Below, one piece after another: positions 1 to 11,795 of a DNA stretch of 64,000 nucleotides. Made by a program: the position numbers and the translations under genes. Source of the stretch: Antedon mediterranea (lineage: Eukaryota; Echinodermata; Crinoidea; Comatulida; Antedonidae); assembly GCF_964355755.1 (NCBI RefSeq), contig NC_092670.1, positions 1,761,001 to 1,825,000 on the forward strand, read 5' to 3'. Position 1 is the first letter of the stretch. Each line of letters begins with the position of its first letter. Below the pieces are notes generated by a model. That model did no database searches. It was not told where the DNA came from and saw only the letters and a list, made by a program, of their open reading frames with translations.

Positions 1-56
1 ATTTCTAAGTTCATTGAGTTTTATAGTATATTCTTAGAGTATATTTGACATCTTAC

Positions 57-1350
57 CGGAAAGACGATTGGTTGATTTGGCACTTGCCGTAGAACTGCGC
101 AAACTCTGTAAAAAAAAGTAAGTACAATTTCATGTAAATAAACACAGCAGACTACCTTAGCTATGTAGATTTGAACTGGGCCACGAATGGCGCCATTTAC
201 AAATGAAGCAATCACAACGATTTTATCCGGCTACCAAGAGTTTAAACATTTCTTTAACAAATATCAAATGGGCCTACAGACACTTACGATCCAGTCTGCA
301 ATGCTGCCAACGACATAAGCAAGGTTTCAGCGTCCGTTAGAGCATCCGGAGGACTAGAAGATAATTGAGGAGTGCATCGGCATAAATGTAAATTTCAAAT
401 AAACAAAACAAAGATATTTATACTTTACGAAAAAATAAATAGATACCTGTCTGTGTTACTACCGCCAGTAATGTAGAGGAACGCGGAGTCTGGTCGAGTG
501 ATCTCATCTGGGATGGTAATCGCCAAATAATGCCACCAAATGGACTGGCCAACTTGTTCGTCTGACGACAAAGAAAGTAAGTTGTCATAACATTAATTAG
601 TGCTGTGCAATGCCGTTTAGCAAACTTAATTCACTAAATTTGTCACCAACTTAAGCTTGGTTCCCACTAGAACGTAACGCAAGGACGTAAACGCAACGCA
701 AGCATTTTAACAAATGGCAAGCGAAGTTATAGACAGTTAGCAATCACAAGCGAATAAGCCATCGCTTGTGATTGGTCAATTCACTTGCGTTGCGTCCTTG
801 CGTTGCGTCGCTAGTGGGGAACCACGCTTTATGCGTGGATTTGTTTTGGCGACTATTCATTGTACAATAAATAATTATATTGGTATAGTTATAATTATTA
901 TAAATAATATTGAGATGATGAGATATAAATTGTTGCGCTAATCAAAAGTAACTGTACACAATGAGTTTTGTTCACAAAGAGAAAACTATACACCATAGGT
1001 AGACTTAATATCTATAATAATAGTAAATCCGGTTCTTTTATGTGAAATTTGTAAGCCGATTCTGTGAGTAATTCAGCAACGTATAGGAATTAATAATAAG
1101 AAATATAAAAGCAAGAAATATAAAATTCAGTCATTTGAGGCTAATACAAATAATTATTTACTTTACCTGTCAGCCATTTCTGTGACGTCATATTCAACAT
1201 GTACGTTGTGTATCCTTTTACGCGTACTGTGTAGTCGCTTAGCAACTTGTATGAGTAGTGCGAGTCCGGTGCGTTTACATAGTCGTCCAATGGGGTGCCA
1301 GCAGCGAGAAATATGAACATCTGCAATATAAACACGCTAAAAAATGCCAT
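57..1350 (-). CDS. PhoPQ-related / AprA-like secreted protein, 5' part (3' end beyond window)
   Basis: Four consecutive coding exons on the minus strand: 1167-1350, 447-561, 288-353 and 57-105. Each has AG/GT borders and codon phase is kept across all junctions. Exon 1 starts at ATG 1350 with a hydrophobic signal peptide (MAFFSVFILQMFIFLAAG) and continues with TPLDDYV and HYSYKLL. Exon 2 holds QSIWWHYLAITIPDEI and AFLYITGGSN; exon 3 has LTDAETLLMSLAALQTGS; exon 4 has VLRQVPNQPIVF. These blocks, in this order, are hallmarks of the PhoPQ-activated pathogenicity-related family (Pfam PF10142). It includes bacterial AprA-type proteins and Dictyostelium AprA, and many marine invertebrates carry members. 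I infer a secreted protein; its molecular activity is not established. A stretch at 138-232 (DKIVVIASFVNGAIRGP) is open but breaks phase if spliced in, so I left it in the intron. The rest of the gene lies left of position 1. Confidence 0.85.
653..830. mobile_element. MITE family 1 copy (TIR AGCTTGGTTCCCACTAG)
   Basis: A 178-bp palindromic element lies in the first intron of the AprA-like gene. Its left end reads AAGCTTGGTTCCCACTAG and its right end CTAGTGGGGAACCACGCTTT. Just inside the termini are CGCAACGCAAG / CTTGCGTTGCG repeats. Another copy lies at 38076-38236 and a related, tandemly duplicated form at 21675-21935. No coding capacity; probably a non-autonomous DNA transposon. Confidence 0.75.
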
Positions 1351-2176
1351 ATTTCAGCAAGATGAAAACTTCTCTTTTTGTAAAGGGGCTTCACTAGTTT
1401 GTCACGAGTTCAAACAGGAGACAAAGTCGATCCTGTTATCTCCTAAACTGAGCTTGTATTTAACACTCTTATCTAGGCTGTATTTATATTACACTGTATA
1501 CTTTAAAAGACGAAAATAGACGACAACACAAACAAAAGCAATTATATATAATTGTTAAGAACCAGTATTGGATAAAGTTACACTTCCTTGTCACGTGGTA
1601 GACCATGTTACTATTAAGCACCAGCTTCGGTTTCGATCGTGACTAACCGGTAATTTATTTATTTCCGCTGATTTAATAATTGATTTTATTGTGTTTCAAG
1701 TTATAAATACACATCCTAAACCCTCTTTTTGAACTAAAATCACTAATTTGTATGATATTTAATTGTTCAATTGGTAAACAAATACTGTACAAATGGGTTT
1801 CCCCTAAATTTATACTAAAAGAAAAAGACAGAAAGACGAAAATAAGTGGTACAAACTTGTATATTTATTCAATACTTTCTATAGGCCTATCATTTGTTAA
1901 AAGTTTTGTTTTTTTCTGCTTTCATTTATTTCCCTCGGACCAAAATCCTTTACTGATTTAATCAAGATAGTTCCGTTTTGGAAGTCTACACTTACATTAA
2001 ACATTTGTAGGTTTGTTTGTTTTTTCCAGTGGTGAGAAAATGAACAAAGTTATTGAAAATTATTACATACAGGTAAAAGAAAGCTTCTGATTATTGTTTC
2101 TCTATCAACTTTTATTTCTTTGTTTTTAATGCAAACAAGTTTAGCTATGATTAACATGAGTGAGTGTAACCGCAGC
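1351..2176. other. Intergenic, AprA-like gene to ARPC1
   Basis: Both neighbours are transcribed leftward, so this interval holds the upstream region of the AprA-like gene and the 3' flank of ARPC1. A minus-strand AATAAA at 2111-2116 lies about 60 bp past the ARPC1 stop and is the likely polyadenylation signal. The short open frames here have no recognisable protein signature. Confidence 0.6.
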
Positions 2177-5111
2177 TTAACTCATGTTCCAGACAACAAG
2201 TTGACCGTCAACACCGGTGCTGCTCAGTTTACTCACAGACTCTTTTGTTCCTGTGTGAATGGACACTTGACTGAAAATATTAAAATTGTACAAATTGTTA
2301 TTGTTATTGTTACTTTTATCAAACAGTTTACCAGTTTATTAACTAAAAATGCTTCAATTTCGATGAATTTGCAGAATGTTTTGATGGTTTTTTTTTCTAA
2401 AAATCAATTATTTCTTTTCTTTATTTTTATGTTTTTTAATTTTTAATGTTATTATAAAAGAAATAAATGTGAAGAATAGTTTGTTATTTGAACCATTCAA
2501 ACAAAATTGAGATATTTAACATTTAATTCAAACTGCTTTTGTTAATGTATTGTATTGTGTATTTTATGGATAGCAATAAATATTACAAACAAACTTACGT
2601 AATAGAGTTCTGATGCACAGTGTTTTTGCCTTTCTCTTCATCAGTTGTTGCCAACTTGTCCATTTTCTGAAACATCGCCATGGCACTGACTTTGCCAGCC
2701 GCCTTCTTAGATGCCACAGCGATCTTCTTCACAAAAGTTATTTTACCATTGGCCTCCACCGAGTATCTCATCAGCTCACAGTCATGTCCCTAACATAATG
2801 AAAATAAAATGAATATAAGAATTAAGTAATAAAGTCATTTTCCACCTTGAAAACAAAATCATGCTTTATAGTGGTTGACTTGGTTATTCTTTGCTGACTT
2901 ACTTACTCTTTGCTGACTTACTTACTCTTTGCTGACTTAGTTACTCTTTGCTGACTTAGTTACTCTTTGCTGACTTAGTTACTCTTTGCTGACTTAGTTA
3001 CTCTTTGCTGACTTAGTTACTCTTTGCTGACTTAGTTACTCTTTGCTGACTTAGTTACTCTTTGCTGACTTAGTTACTCTTTGCTGACTTAGTTACTCTT
3101 TGCTGACTTAGTTACTCTTTGCTGACTTAGTTACTCTTTGCTGACTTAGTTACTCTTTGCTGACTTAGTTACTCTTTGCTGACTTAGTTACTCTTTGCTG
3201 ACTTAGTTACTCTTTGCTGATTGCCTAATAAAATCAAGTCACGGACCAATAAACCTTAAATCACAATCCACAACTTACACCAACGATCAAAGCACTTGGA
3301 TTGATCCAGGAGCATGTCAAGAATGGTAGGTATGGCGTCCTAGTTGTGGTGACTGACGAATCAGAAGCAGCATCCACCACGTTGATTGTGCTGTTGTGAC
3401 ACACCCAAGCTAGACGGTTACCATCACTACTGAAGCTGACATCATGGATCCAACCTCCGGCAGTGGTGACCTCGCTCATCAGGTTCCCAAAGGACATCTT
3501 TTTGCCCCATGGAGTACTGTCAGGTTTCTGAGCTTCTATCTCCTTTACATAGGTGGAGAAGACTCTAAAACAAAAAGATATATATAATTTGGTAATACAA
3601 GTTCCAGTACAAGTATACGTACACAGTATAAGTACATACTTGTAGCCAATTAAACTAGCTTTGTATAGTACTGTAAATGTATTAAGTACATATAATGATT
3701 GTGAGAGAGGTTTTAGAGTGGGAAAAGGCATGCTAGAGGTAGAGGAGAGAATAATGGGAGATGTCACATAACCATGCTTTAGTAATACCTGACTTTGAAG
3801 TCGGTTGAACCACAACCCAGCAGTACATTGTTGGGGTGCCAGTCAAGACAAGTCACAGTTGAGCGAATCGGCTTCTTGATATGTTTACTCACCCACCTAT
3901 GGATAAAAAATTACTATGAGTCTACTATCTATTTGGATTACTGGAGAAACTACATATTACTGCAGCAACTGTCTTGCTAATTTTGTTGTTTAGATTGACT
4001 GTACTGTAATAATTCACAGAAATGTTTTACATTTACTGCAGCAGTGTCTGCAATTAAAACACCAGTGTCTGCAATTAAAACGACAGTGTTTACAATTTCT
4101 GCAGCAGTGTCTAAAATGACTGTGAAAAGATCATTCAATTACTACAGGATATCCCTTTGATTTCTGCAATAATCTTAGTAAAATCAGTTCATCTTTAATA
4201 CTTACCAATCATTTTCCTTCTCAAAGTAACAGATAGAAATCAAGCGGGCACCACTTCCAACAGCGAACTTGTCCTCTAACAAAAAAGAAGCAAAACAAAA
4301 TAATTGTGAAAATTTGTTAAATATAATTCACTTTTTGATATGTTCAGACAAAAATGATTAACGAACCTCTAGGAGACCATTTGACGCAAGTTGCGGCACG
4401 ATTAATACGCAGAATGACAAGCGTTGGCCGCCATTCGCCTTTGCCGTTAAGTACCCACACATAAGCATTACGATCAGTACCACATGTGACAATGCGGTTA
4501 CTAGAGGCTGCCCAGTCAATACTTGTTACACGTTGAGTGTGCTGTAAAGAAAAAGGAAAGAAGGGTTGTAACTCACAACTCTCTCAACTCCACTCCTTAA
4601 GCCTCAAATGAGACTTAGTTTATAACCATGATCAATTATAAAATAGTTTATTAATCCTGTAATTGGCTGTTGGATGTGTATGAAATAAATAACAAAAACC
4701 TAAAAAAAACATTGTTATTTTGATAAATGAATTGTGCCTACATATGTACTCAGTATAGTAGTAGTGTTTTATACTGTCTACCATATTTTCATTCGTTACC
4801 TCATTCATTGTGAAGGTCTTCTCCCATCCACCGCCTTTCTTGTTGTAGATGTGTACCTCATGACTATTTGGTGAAATAGCAATTTCTATACAAAATAAAT
4901 CATCAATAAACTCAATCATAAAAATAAAAAAATAATCAATTCAATATATAAAATCAAATGTGTATTATTATATGGATTTTCAAACGTTTCAAAATACATT
5001 TAAAAAAAGTATGTTTAAAACTAATAACATTTGTACAAATGACTTACGGGTACGATCACCATTCCATGCATGGCATGTTACAGGTTCAACTCCAAAACTG
5101 AACTTTTCCAT
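2177..5111 (-). CDS. ARPC1: Actin-related protein 2/3 complex subunit 1 (ARPC1), complete
   Basis: WD40 beta-propeller subunit of the Arp2/3 complex, which nucleates branched actin filaments. Eight coding exons: 5048-5111, 4800-4885, 4367-4541, 4206-4275, 3789-3896, 3279-3564, 2599-2789, 2177-2270. They sum to 1,074 bp (357 aa plus stop) with consistent phase at all seven junctions. The start is [20 protein letters not shown]. Family blocks follow in order: [124 protein letters not shown], and the C-terminal [12 protein letters not shown]. Length matches the family (about 370 aa). The insert loop before the last repeats is rich in Lys and Ala, as in other ARPC1 proteins. Invertebrates usually have one ARPC1, so the vertebrate A/B labels do not apply. 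An untranslated 5' exon may lie upstream. Confidence 0.96.
2885..3222. repeat. 19-bp minisatellite in an ARPC1 intron
   Basis: About 17-18 nearly identical head-to-tail copies of TTACTCTTTGCTGACTTAG, within the intron between ARPC1 exons 3279-3564 and 2599-2789. The first two units carry a TTACT variant; the rest are almost perfect, which implies recent expansion. Confidence 0.95.
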
Positions 5112-6208
5112 TTTTTTATTTTTTTTTAATTATCTTTCCTTCTACAATTATGAACAAAATAAAACTTGATTAGATAGAGATCATGATAAAAGTGAAGGTA
5201 TTTTTATGAGCAAATTATTTTACAACTTTAATTTATTTTAATTTTACAACTAAAAAATTCTTGTTCCTTCTTTGATCAAAGGGTGTGGCATCGACAAGGA
5301 AGAAGCCATCGTTCAGTGTGACTTACTTCCCATAATAATGTTGTGTGCATACCGGCCTAACTAAGCTTCACTTAAATACGGTTAAATAAACCATATATGA
5401 CATAAAACTAGTAAATATTTTAACTCATACTTACATTATATGATTATAAACAACTGTGTTTGAATTTATAATAATTGGAAGGTAAATTTTTAACGATTTT
5501 GTCCGCGGACTCTGGTCAGTCTACACGAACTGTTAAGCGTAGAAAAAATTCCAAAAACCCAACGCGGAAGTAAGTTTTGGTATGGAATGCTTAGAGCGCC
5601 TTTAACTTACAACAAAATCAATATTTATATTATATTTACCGAGCCAGAGAGAGAACACTGTCAAAACGTACATGATATAAATTGAATTTAAAATTATGCC
5701 TAATTGTATTTGGTATTAAAAGTATCCACGAATTTGCAGGAAAAATAAAGTAAGGAGCATGCTGCATCAATTTTGTCCGTTTCAGAATTGCATACCCGGA
5801 CTGTTTACATAACACGGTTGGTTGACTTTCAGCGTTACGGATGAGAGAGTTTACTTTGGAACATTTTTCATTAAATCGAATAATATAAAAAATATTAATT
5901 TACCTAGCTTCAGATTCTAGAAACGGTAAGTGTAGTGTTATTTATGCAATATCTTGATATATAATATGATATTGGATGACGGATGCTTTTGATTCAAAAG
6001 TTGTTGTTGTCTAGCCCCATGAGGTTAGCACCAATCCGGTGCTGCCCTAAAAACTTCACCGACATTGATGAGCCTTCAATTTGGACGAATCGACCATTGG
6101 GATTACGGCCAGTCTTCTAGAGTTTGTACAAAATTCGGGTAGATTTCTACGGGCCTACAGTGAATTCATTTTCAATTACCTCAACTCAAGGTAATCAATT
6201 ACCTAGCC

Positions 6209-6249
6209 TAGGTGAATACAGCCTAGGTCCTCTAGGCTGTATTCACCTA
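6209..6249. repeat. Perfect 18-bp inverted repeat with 5-nt loop
   Basis: TAGGTGAATACAGCCTAG at 6209-6226 and its exact reverse complement at 6232-6249 are separated by GTCCT. It could form a hairpin or cruciform. It sits about 1.1 kb upstream of the ARPC1 start and is not near any gene I can define on the other side. The surrounding 5112-6490 otherwise shows nothing coding. Confidence 0.85.
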
Positions 6250-7708
6250 AAACACATTTTTATTTATCAAAGTCGATCGTATTCACAATTTGATTACTGG
6301 AGATCAAAGAAAGGCTGTATCTGTGATTGAGTCACATCAGTTACACACAACTTAACAGACACTGCACACTGCAGAGGATATGTAGATAGTATTAGTACAC
6401 AGTACTGTTGGTATTTGTCGCAGCCAGACTTAAGATCAAAGGACAGTTAGGAGTTCCTATTTCTTGGCAAGACGAGTTGTATCGGTTTACGATGAAATCG
6501 GTCGCGTTTGAAATCGGTCGCGATAAAATCAACTTCCGGTATTTTGTATGGCGCGCCGCTAGAGCTATACTTTTGATGATATCGGTCGCGTTTGAAATCG
6601 GTCGTCGCGCTATTTTGTATGGATCGAGCGGGATGCATGCTAGAGCAGGATATACATGTTTCGTTTTAAAATATAGATTTAATTAATATTTTTAGGAACT
6701 GAACTAGATTATTTATGTGGATATTTTTTACTTGGTTAATAAATATTTATTATCAATCATTAAATTATTTTTTTTTGTATTTCACAGGTCTCGGAGAAGG
6801 ACTGTGTCTTTTCAAAATGGCCATTTCTAAAACACATTTAAGAGCCATTGTCTGTAAAAATCAAAGATTTGGTGGCAGATGTAACAAAATGGATTTCTCT
6901 CAAATTTTTACCATGAATAGACATTTCAATAAAAAGCATATCTACAACATTCATTTTAATTTTTAGCCTCCGTTGCCATGACAACGGTCAATTATCCAAA
7001 TTTTGTTGTTTTTGCCATTTTTCACAGATTTTCTATAGTGAAAAAGTACAAACTTGTATACTTATTTTAACCAAAAATACTTACATTATACGGTTTTTGT
7101 TTATAGCAGTGTAAACAACATGTATTGAGTTCCATTTAATGTAGAAAAAAAATAAATTACAAAATGGATTTTGGTTGATACCATTATTTTAAAAAGGGGT
7201 GTTTTTAAAAAAATATTTTTTTTATAAAAGTATACCTCATAAACGTACCTATAACTTCCAAAGTGGTGTTTTTAAATCAATGAGGTTTTTTAATTTGATA
7301 GTCAATAGGTTTTTCAACAATAATCACGAAAAAAACACTGGGGTAAATTTCGTACATAGGTTTTGTGTTGCCAGGAAAATACGAAAAATGCAAAAAATAT
7401 AACAAAATATCAACAAACAAAACACATGAAACACAATTTAAATATGGCTAATCCAATAATAAAATGTATATATGGCTTGTCATATTGCTACTAGAGTCAT
7501 ACGAATAGTTTAGATAAAATAGGAGAATGTGTTGCCAGGTTTATTTCAATTAATTGCCAGAAAAACAGTATTTTGCATTGAAATATTTAGTTGATGGAAA
7601 ATAATGTTAAACTTGGAAATAATTGAGTCAATGGTTTTTATAAATTTTTAAATCTATTTTGTGTAAAGAGATACAGAAAGACCTCCCAAAAAATCTGACC
7701 TTGTAAAT

Positions 7709-7734
7709 AGGTCATTTGAGGTCAAAAGGGGTCA
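7709..7734 (+). promoter_or_regulatory. Three AGGTCA-type half-sites spaced by 4 nt (DR4-DR4)
   Basis: AGGTCA at 7709-7714, AGGTCA at 7719-7724 and GGGTCA at 7729-7734, each separated by four bases, match the direct-repeat-4 arrangement bound by nuclear receptor heterodimers. They lie inside the TTAA element, and related single half-sites recur in its internal repeats. Sequence match only; no binding evidence. Confidence 0.35.
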
Positions 7735-8580
7735 GATTGCAAAACAGGACAGGTCCCCACTTTACTACAACTATTAATGTTTGATCAAAATTTACAAGAT
7801 AGTTCATAACAATTCTCAACAATTTTCATATTTTACCTATAGTGTTACCTTAGCAACCATTTCTATGTGTAACTAAGGAAAGTAATTTTTAAAAAACGTA
7901 AAAAATGGCGTTTTTATAAATACAAAGAATTGATTGCATTTGTACATGTTTCTCAATTTTACTTCTACTGCATTCCATTAATGACAAACTTGACCTTGTA
8001 AATTCATTCATTTTGAGGTCAACATTTTACCATAGTAACTGTTTCTATGCGAAAATTTAAAAAAAATAAGGGGTTTTTCATAAATAAAAAACATTTTTTC
8101 TACATAGTTTTACATTTCTACTTTTTGCCAAATTTACTTTAAATACTGAATCCTAATAATCTCAGAAAGAAAGTCTTGACGAATCTGAATAAAGGTTAAA
8201 AAAAATGACCTTTAGTGTTATCTTAAACCTGTTTACGTAACAAATGATATTTTAAAAAAAAATTAAATATGGAGTTTCATGAAAAAATAAAAATTTTACA
8301 TATTGAGGTCAAATGACATCAACATTTTACCTATAGTGTATTGTAGCAACTGTTTCTATACGTAACTAAGTACAATATTTTTAATATGGGGTTTCATGAC
8401 TACAAACAATTGATTACATAGCTTTACTACCTTTTCCCAAATTTACTTATCTACTGAATCCCAGAAAATGTCTGACCTTGTGAAAAAAAATTTTTGGGTC
8501 AAGTTATGTCAAAATGTATTATTTATGTTATCTTAGAACCTGTTTCTATGCGTAACTAAGGATAATTGTTTTGTTAAATA

Positions 8581-9111
8581 CAGTTGAACCTCCCGTAAGT
8601 GGCCACCCTCGGGACCTGGAAAAGTGGCCGCTTACGGGCGGTGACCCCTTACGGGAGGTTCTGCCGATAAAGGGCCAAAATCACTTATTATGGCTATATA
8701 CGATATTCTTAACGAAACGAGCCTCTCAATTTTCCAGCTAATTGTAGGCATATTATTATTTATAATCAGGTGGTTTAGTATTTTTTAGCATTTTCAGACA
8801 AATTTTAAAAACTTTTATCATATGAAAAATGGTCGGTCAAAATCTGTGTAGTTTTCTCATCTCTTCACAGTAATGTTTTTAAAACCTCTTCAAAATAAAG
8901 CTAATATATAAAGAAATACAATAAACATGCACCTCTAATTCATAGGTCCATGCAATAAGTATCACATTTTTCGATTGGCCGCTTACAAAAAATCTCACTT
9001 TTAGTATAAAAAGGTGCTCGCAGCTGCTTACGGTAAGCACCAAATGCACTAATTAGATAGGAAGAACAAACAGGCTTTTCAAAGTGCGTCCGTTAAGGGA
9101 GGTGGCCGCTG
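8581..9111. mobile_element. 531-bp TA-flanked TIR element nested in the TTAA element
   Basis: The left end is CAGTTGAACCTCCCGTAAGTGG. The right end, read from outside, is CAGCGGCCACCTCCCTTAACGG. Both are flanked by TA (8579-8580 and 9112-9113). The CAG-TTGAACCTCC style of terminus with TA duplication resembles pogo/Tigger-type Tc1-mariner relatives. It has no coding capacity. The left end also holds a local palindrome (CTTACGGGCGG...CCTTACGGGAGG). Confidence 0.65.
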
Positions 9112-10954
9112 TAAATAAAATATGGGGTTTTCATGAATAAAAATAATCACAGAAGAAAGTGCTTACGAATATGACCTTGTGAAACGGTAATTTGAAAATG
9201 CAAATAAGGCATGCCTGCTAATAATCTACAAATTTAAATTTGTATGAGATAAATATGCAAAATCTAAAGAATATCTCATTTTTAGTTACCATAGTAACTG
9301 TTGCTATGCATAACTAAGGGAAATTAAATAATTATCAGATAATTATTAATTAATAATTATTACTGAATCCAACCATCACAGTAAAAAAATATAGAATTTA
9401 AAACCAATATTTAATAATAAAGTGTGATATTTTACATGCTGACCTTAAATGAAATGAAATTTCAAATCAGGGCTTCAATATTTGTTATGTAGCATTAACA
9501 TACCTGAGTATATCATTGACTTTTGATTGGTTCTATTTTGGGGAGGGGAAAGTGGTGGATCCAGGACTTTTAAATAGTTAGGTGGTTGAAGGCGAGGGTC
9601 TAAAAACTTAACTTTATGTCCTATCTTTTGCATTGCAATTTTTAACTTGGGGTGGGTGGGGGCTTGGAGAAAAGGGGGAGGTGGTTGGATGGAGGAGTTT
9701 GAATCCGTCTATTCATTGGGGCGATAGTAGCGGCAGTGTGGGTGGTGCTTGAATGCATGCATTTGACACTCTATAGTGGATGATCGACCAAAGTGTTGCA
9801 GTTTATCTTTTTGTGGTTATAGTCGGGGTGGGGGTGGGGAGGGGTGGTAGTCGAAAGTGGTGGTGGATGGGCATATGGGATCTGCTTAGGTTAGCAAATA
9901 AAAGAAGTAAACAAATGAAAGAGGAGCTTCAAAATAAGAGAGGAGTAATCTGTTGCAAAGATTAAAATTCACAACGATCTGATAATTTATTCAAATTTCC
10001 AGAGGATATAACCTATAAAATGACATTAAAACTGGGAATTACAGAATCTATAATTAAAAATTAATTTTTTTTCTCACAATTCAACACAACTAGAACTATA
10101 TAAAACATTAAGAATTTTTCTGACCAATGAGTTTCAAATCAAATAATCAAAGAAAATAAAATGTTTTTACTAATATACCATGTTTTTTTTTATATAAAAA
10201 TGCCTATGTTTCTCGCAACACTGCTTGTAGATTTTAAATTTACCCCAGTATTTTATTTTAGAAATCAATTATTAAACATTAGAACTACCTATTTGTAATA
10301 AATCAGCTAAAAAAATACACCACTTTGGGCGTTATGGTGAAGTAAAGTTTAGTTGCATTGAACAATTTAAAAAAAGTGAAAAACACCCCTTTTTAAATAA
10401 ATGGTATCTCCCAAAGTATGAAATAAAAAAAAATAAAAAATTTGAAACAGGTACACAATGCATTGTTATTATGCATACACTAATTATTTTTTATAATTAA
10501 ATGAACAACACAAAAATATCGCTCATCAAAGTAGTGCCAATATCCATTTTAAAAAACCTTAAAAAAGGACAAAATTTGTCAAAAACACAAATTTGGCCGT
10601 TGCCATGGAAATATACGTTTGAAATAAAAAATACTTCATATTTGATTTCTCTCAACACATATATAGCCATGTGCAAAATTTGAAAGAAATCCATTTTTTT
10701 GAGTCTGCCACTTTTTTTGATATTTCTTTGATTCTTACAGACAATGGCTCTTAAATATTATATTAGGCATAATGTTATATTAGGCATATAATAATTTACC
10801 TCTATTTATATGTACTGTAATTAATATATTATTATATAGAGAATATACGTCTGTCGTGTCTTTTATTATGCAAACAATTACGTAAAAGAGAATAATTTAT
10901 TTAAAAACAATAATTTTTACAATATAGCCCGCAAAGCCAGCGTATCCATTTTTT

Positions 10955-11270
10955 ACTCGGGGTACCCGAGTCTAGGACTTACTCATTTTCTCCTCTTCTT
11001 CCATCTGGACACTATTGAGTAAAAAGTGCGATTTTTAAAGTACTACTCCTCCCTTATTAGTTGTAGTATTGAGCTGGGATTTGCCATGAATATACTACAG
11101 GGACATGTCCTAAAATCTATAGAGCCGGATTTTTAAACTTCAAACCGGATGCAGCCATATGACGTCTCGAAGATGGTACCATATAGCCGTATTTGGTAGG
11201 TTATTGATGTGTATGTGACGTCACATCCGTCTTATGACGTCATTACAGCTTCATTTGCTGTACCCCGGGT
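10955..11270 (+). mobile_element. MITE family 3, copy 1 (TIR ACTCGGGGTAC)
   Basis: A 316-bp element with ends ACTCGGGGTACC and GGTACCCCGGGT. It is about 90% similar by eye to the copy at 11796-12127. Shared blocks include GAGTCTAGGACT, CTATTGAG, AAAAGTGCGATTT, TACTACTCCTCCCTTATT, ATACTACAGGGACATGTCCT and TATGACGTCATTACAGCTTC. Several TGACGTCA-like CRE palindromes occur in both copies. Non-coding. Confidence 0.75.
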
Positions 11271-11356
11271 ATCGCACATTCGTGCTTTTTTGTTAATTTG
11301 TTTAATTAAGAAGCCACAATGTGTGACACACCACACAGCGTAAGGTAGTTATATGC

Positions 11357-11432
11357 GGCTTCTTGGCGTAGTGGTTATCACGTTTGCTTAACACGCAGAA
11401 GGTACCTGGTTCGAGCCCGGGCGATCGAAACC
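11357..11432 (+). pseudogene. tRNA-Val(AAC)-like sequence, degenerate acceptor stem
   Basis: It contains an A box (TGGCGTAGTGG), a B box (GGTTCGAGCCC), an anticodon arm TTTGC-TTAACAC-GCAGA giving anticodon AAC, and a T arm with pairing CCTGG/CCGGG. It is followed by a T run that could end pol III transcription. The 3' acceptor strand (CGATCGAAACC) does not pair with the 5' end, so it is probably a pseudogene or a tRNA-derived retroposon head. Confidence 0.6.
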
Positions 11433-11648
11433 TTTTTTTTTAAATTTTATGGTGAAAAGTACTGTATACGGAATATGATAATTATACACAGTATATCTTA
11501 TTTTTATTATTTTTTGAAATAACTATTTTGTGTAATCGGTAATTATCACTTTTACACATGTTTCTTTTGCTTTGTGCTTATTACCATATTTATTCTGTAA
11601 TGTAAATGGATTAAAAAACTTTGTGTAACCCACATTTTTAGTGCAAGA

Positions 11649-11725
11649 GGTTTCGTAGTGTAGTGGTTGTCAAGTCTGCTTAACAACACGCAGAAGGTCC
11701 CGGTTGTTCGAGCCCTGGCGAAACC
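11649..11725 (+). pseudogene. tRNA-Val-like sequence with enlarged loops
   Basis: The acceptor strands GGTTTCG and CGAAACC pair perfectly, and the A box (GTGTAGTGG) and anticodon stem TCTGC/GCAGA are kept. The anticodon loop is 10 nt (TTAACAACAC) and the T loop is also enlarged (TTGTTCGAGC). Three extra bases in each loop make a working tRNA unlikely. It lies about 290 bp from the first tRNA-like copy and shares its 3' flank (TTTATGGTGAAA...TACTGTATAC). Confidence 0.6.
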
Positions 11726-11795
11726 TATTTTTCTTTAACTTTATGGTGAAATATACTGTATACGTAATATGATATAGAGTATATCTCGTTTTATT

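Larger units (their letters stand above)
6842..10750. mobile_element. 3.9 kb TTAA-flanked TIR element (piggyBac-type target site)
   Basis: The element starts GAGCCATTGTCTGTAA and ends TTACAGACAATGGCTC. It is flanked by TTAA at 6838-6841 and 10751-10754. The terminal inverted repeats extend about 70 bp with substitutions, including AATCAAAGA, TGGCAGA and ATGGATTTCT blocks on both sides. The undisturbed target survives in the other arm at about 13310 as a single TTTAAA, showing exactly one TTAA before insertion. TTAA duplication is typical of piggyBac elements, though other superfamilies also use it. I see no transposase, so it is non-autonomous. The interior carries several degenerate repeats of a 'TGACCTTGT...GGTCAAA...CTATGCGTAACTAAGG' unit between about 7690 and 9320, and a nested element at 8581-9111. 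Confidence 0.85.
6491..10884 (+). mobile_element. Left arm of an inverted repeat pair, split by a 3.9 kb insertion
   Basis: 6491-6841 followed by 10751-10884 match, in reverse complement, one uninterrupted copy at about 13183-13645. Shared landmarks are GAAATCGGTCGCG repeats, a GGCGCGCC block, CACAGGTCTCGGA, CTTTTCAAAATGGCCATTTC, then TATTATATTAGGCATAATG and CTTTTATTATGCAAACAATT. The open frames that appear in both arms (SVAFEIGRDKINF) are repeat sequence translated in mirror orientation, not a gene. Confidence 0.85.

Noticed and set aside
138-232. Open stretch DKIVVIASFVNGAIRGPVQIYIAK as an additional AprA-like exon
   Set aside because: Including it breaks codon phase with the exons on both sides, while splicing 288-353 directly to 57-105 is in phase and restores TGS-V.AVLRQVPNQP.
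6408-6686. Open frame MVFVAARLKIKG..., with a mirror partner at 13446-13724
   Set aside because: Both are translations of the two arms of an inverted repeat; they share SVAFEIGRDKINF only because the DNA is repeated, and they show no protein family signature.
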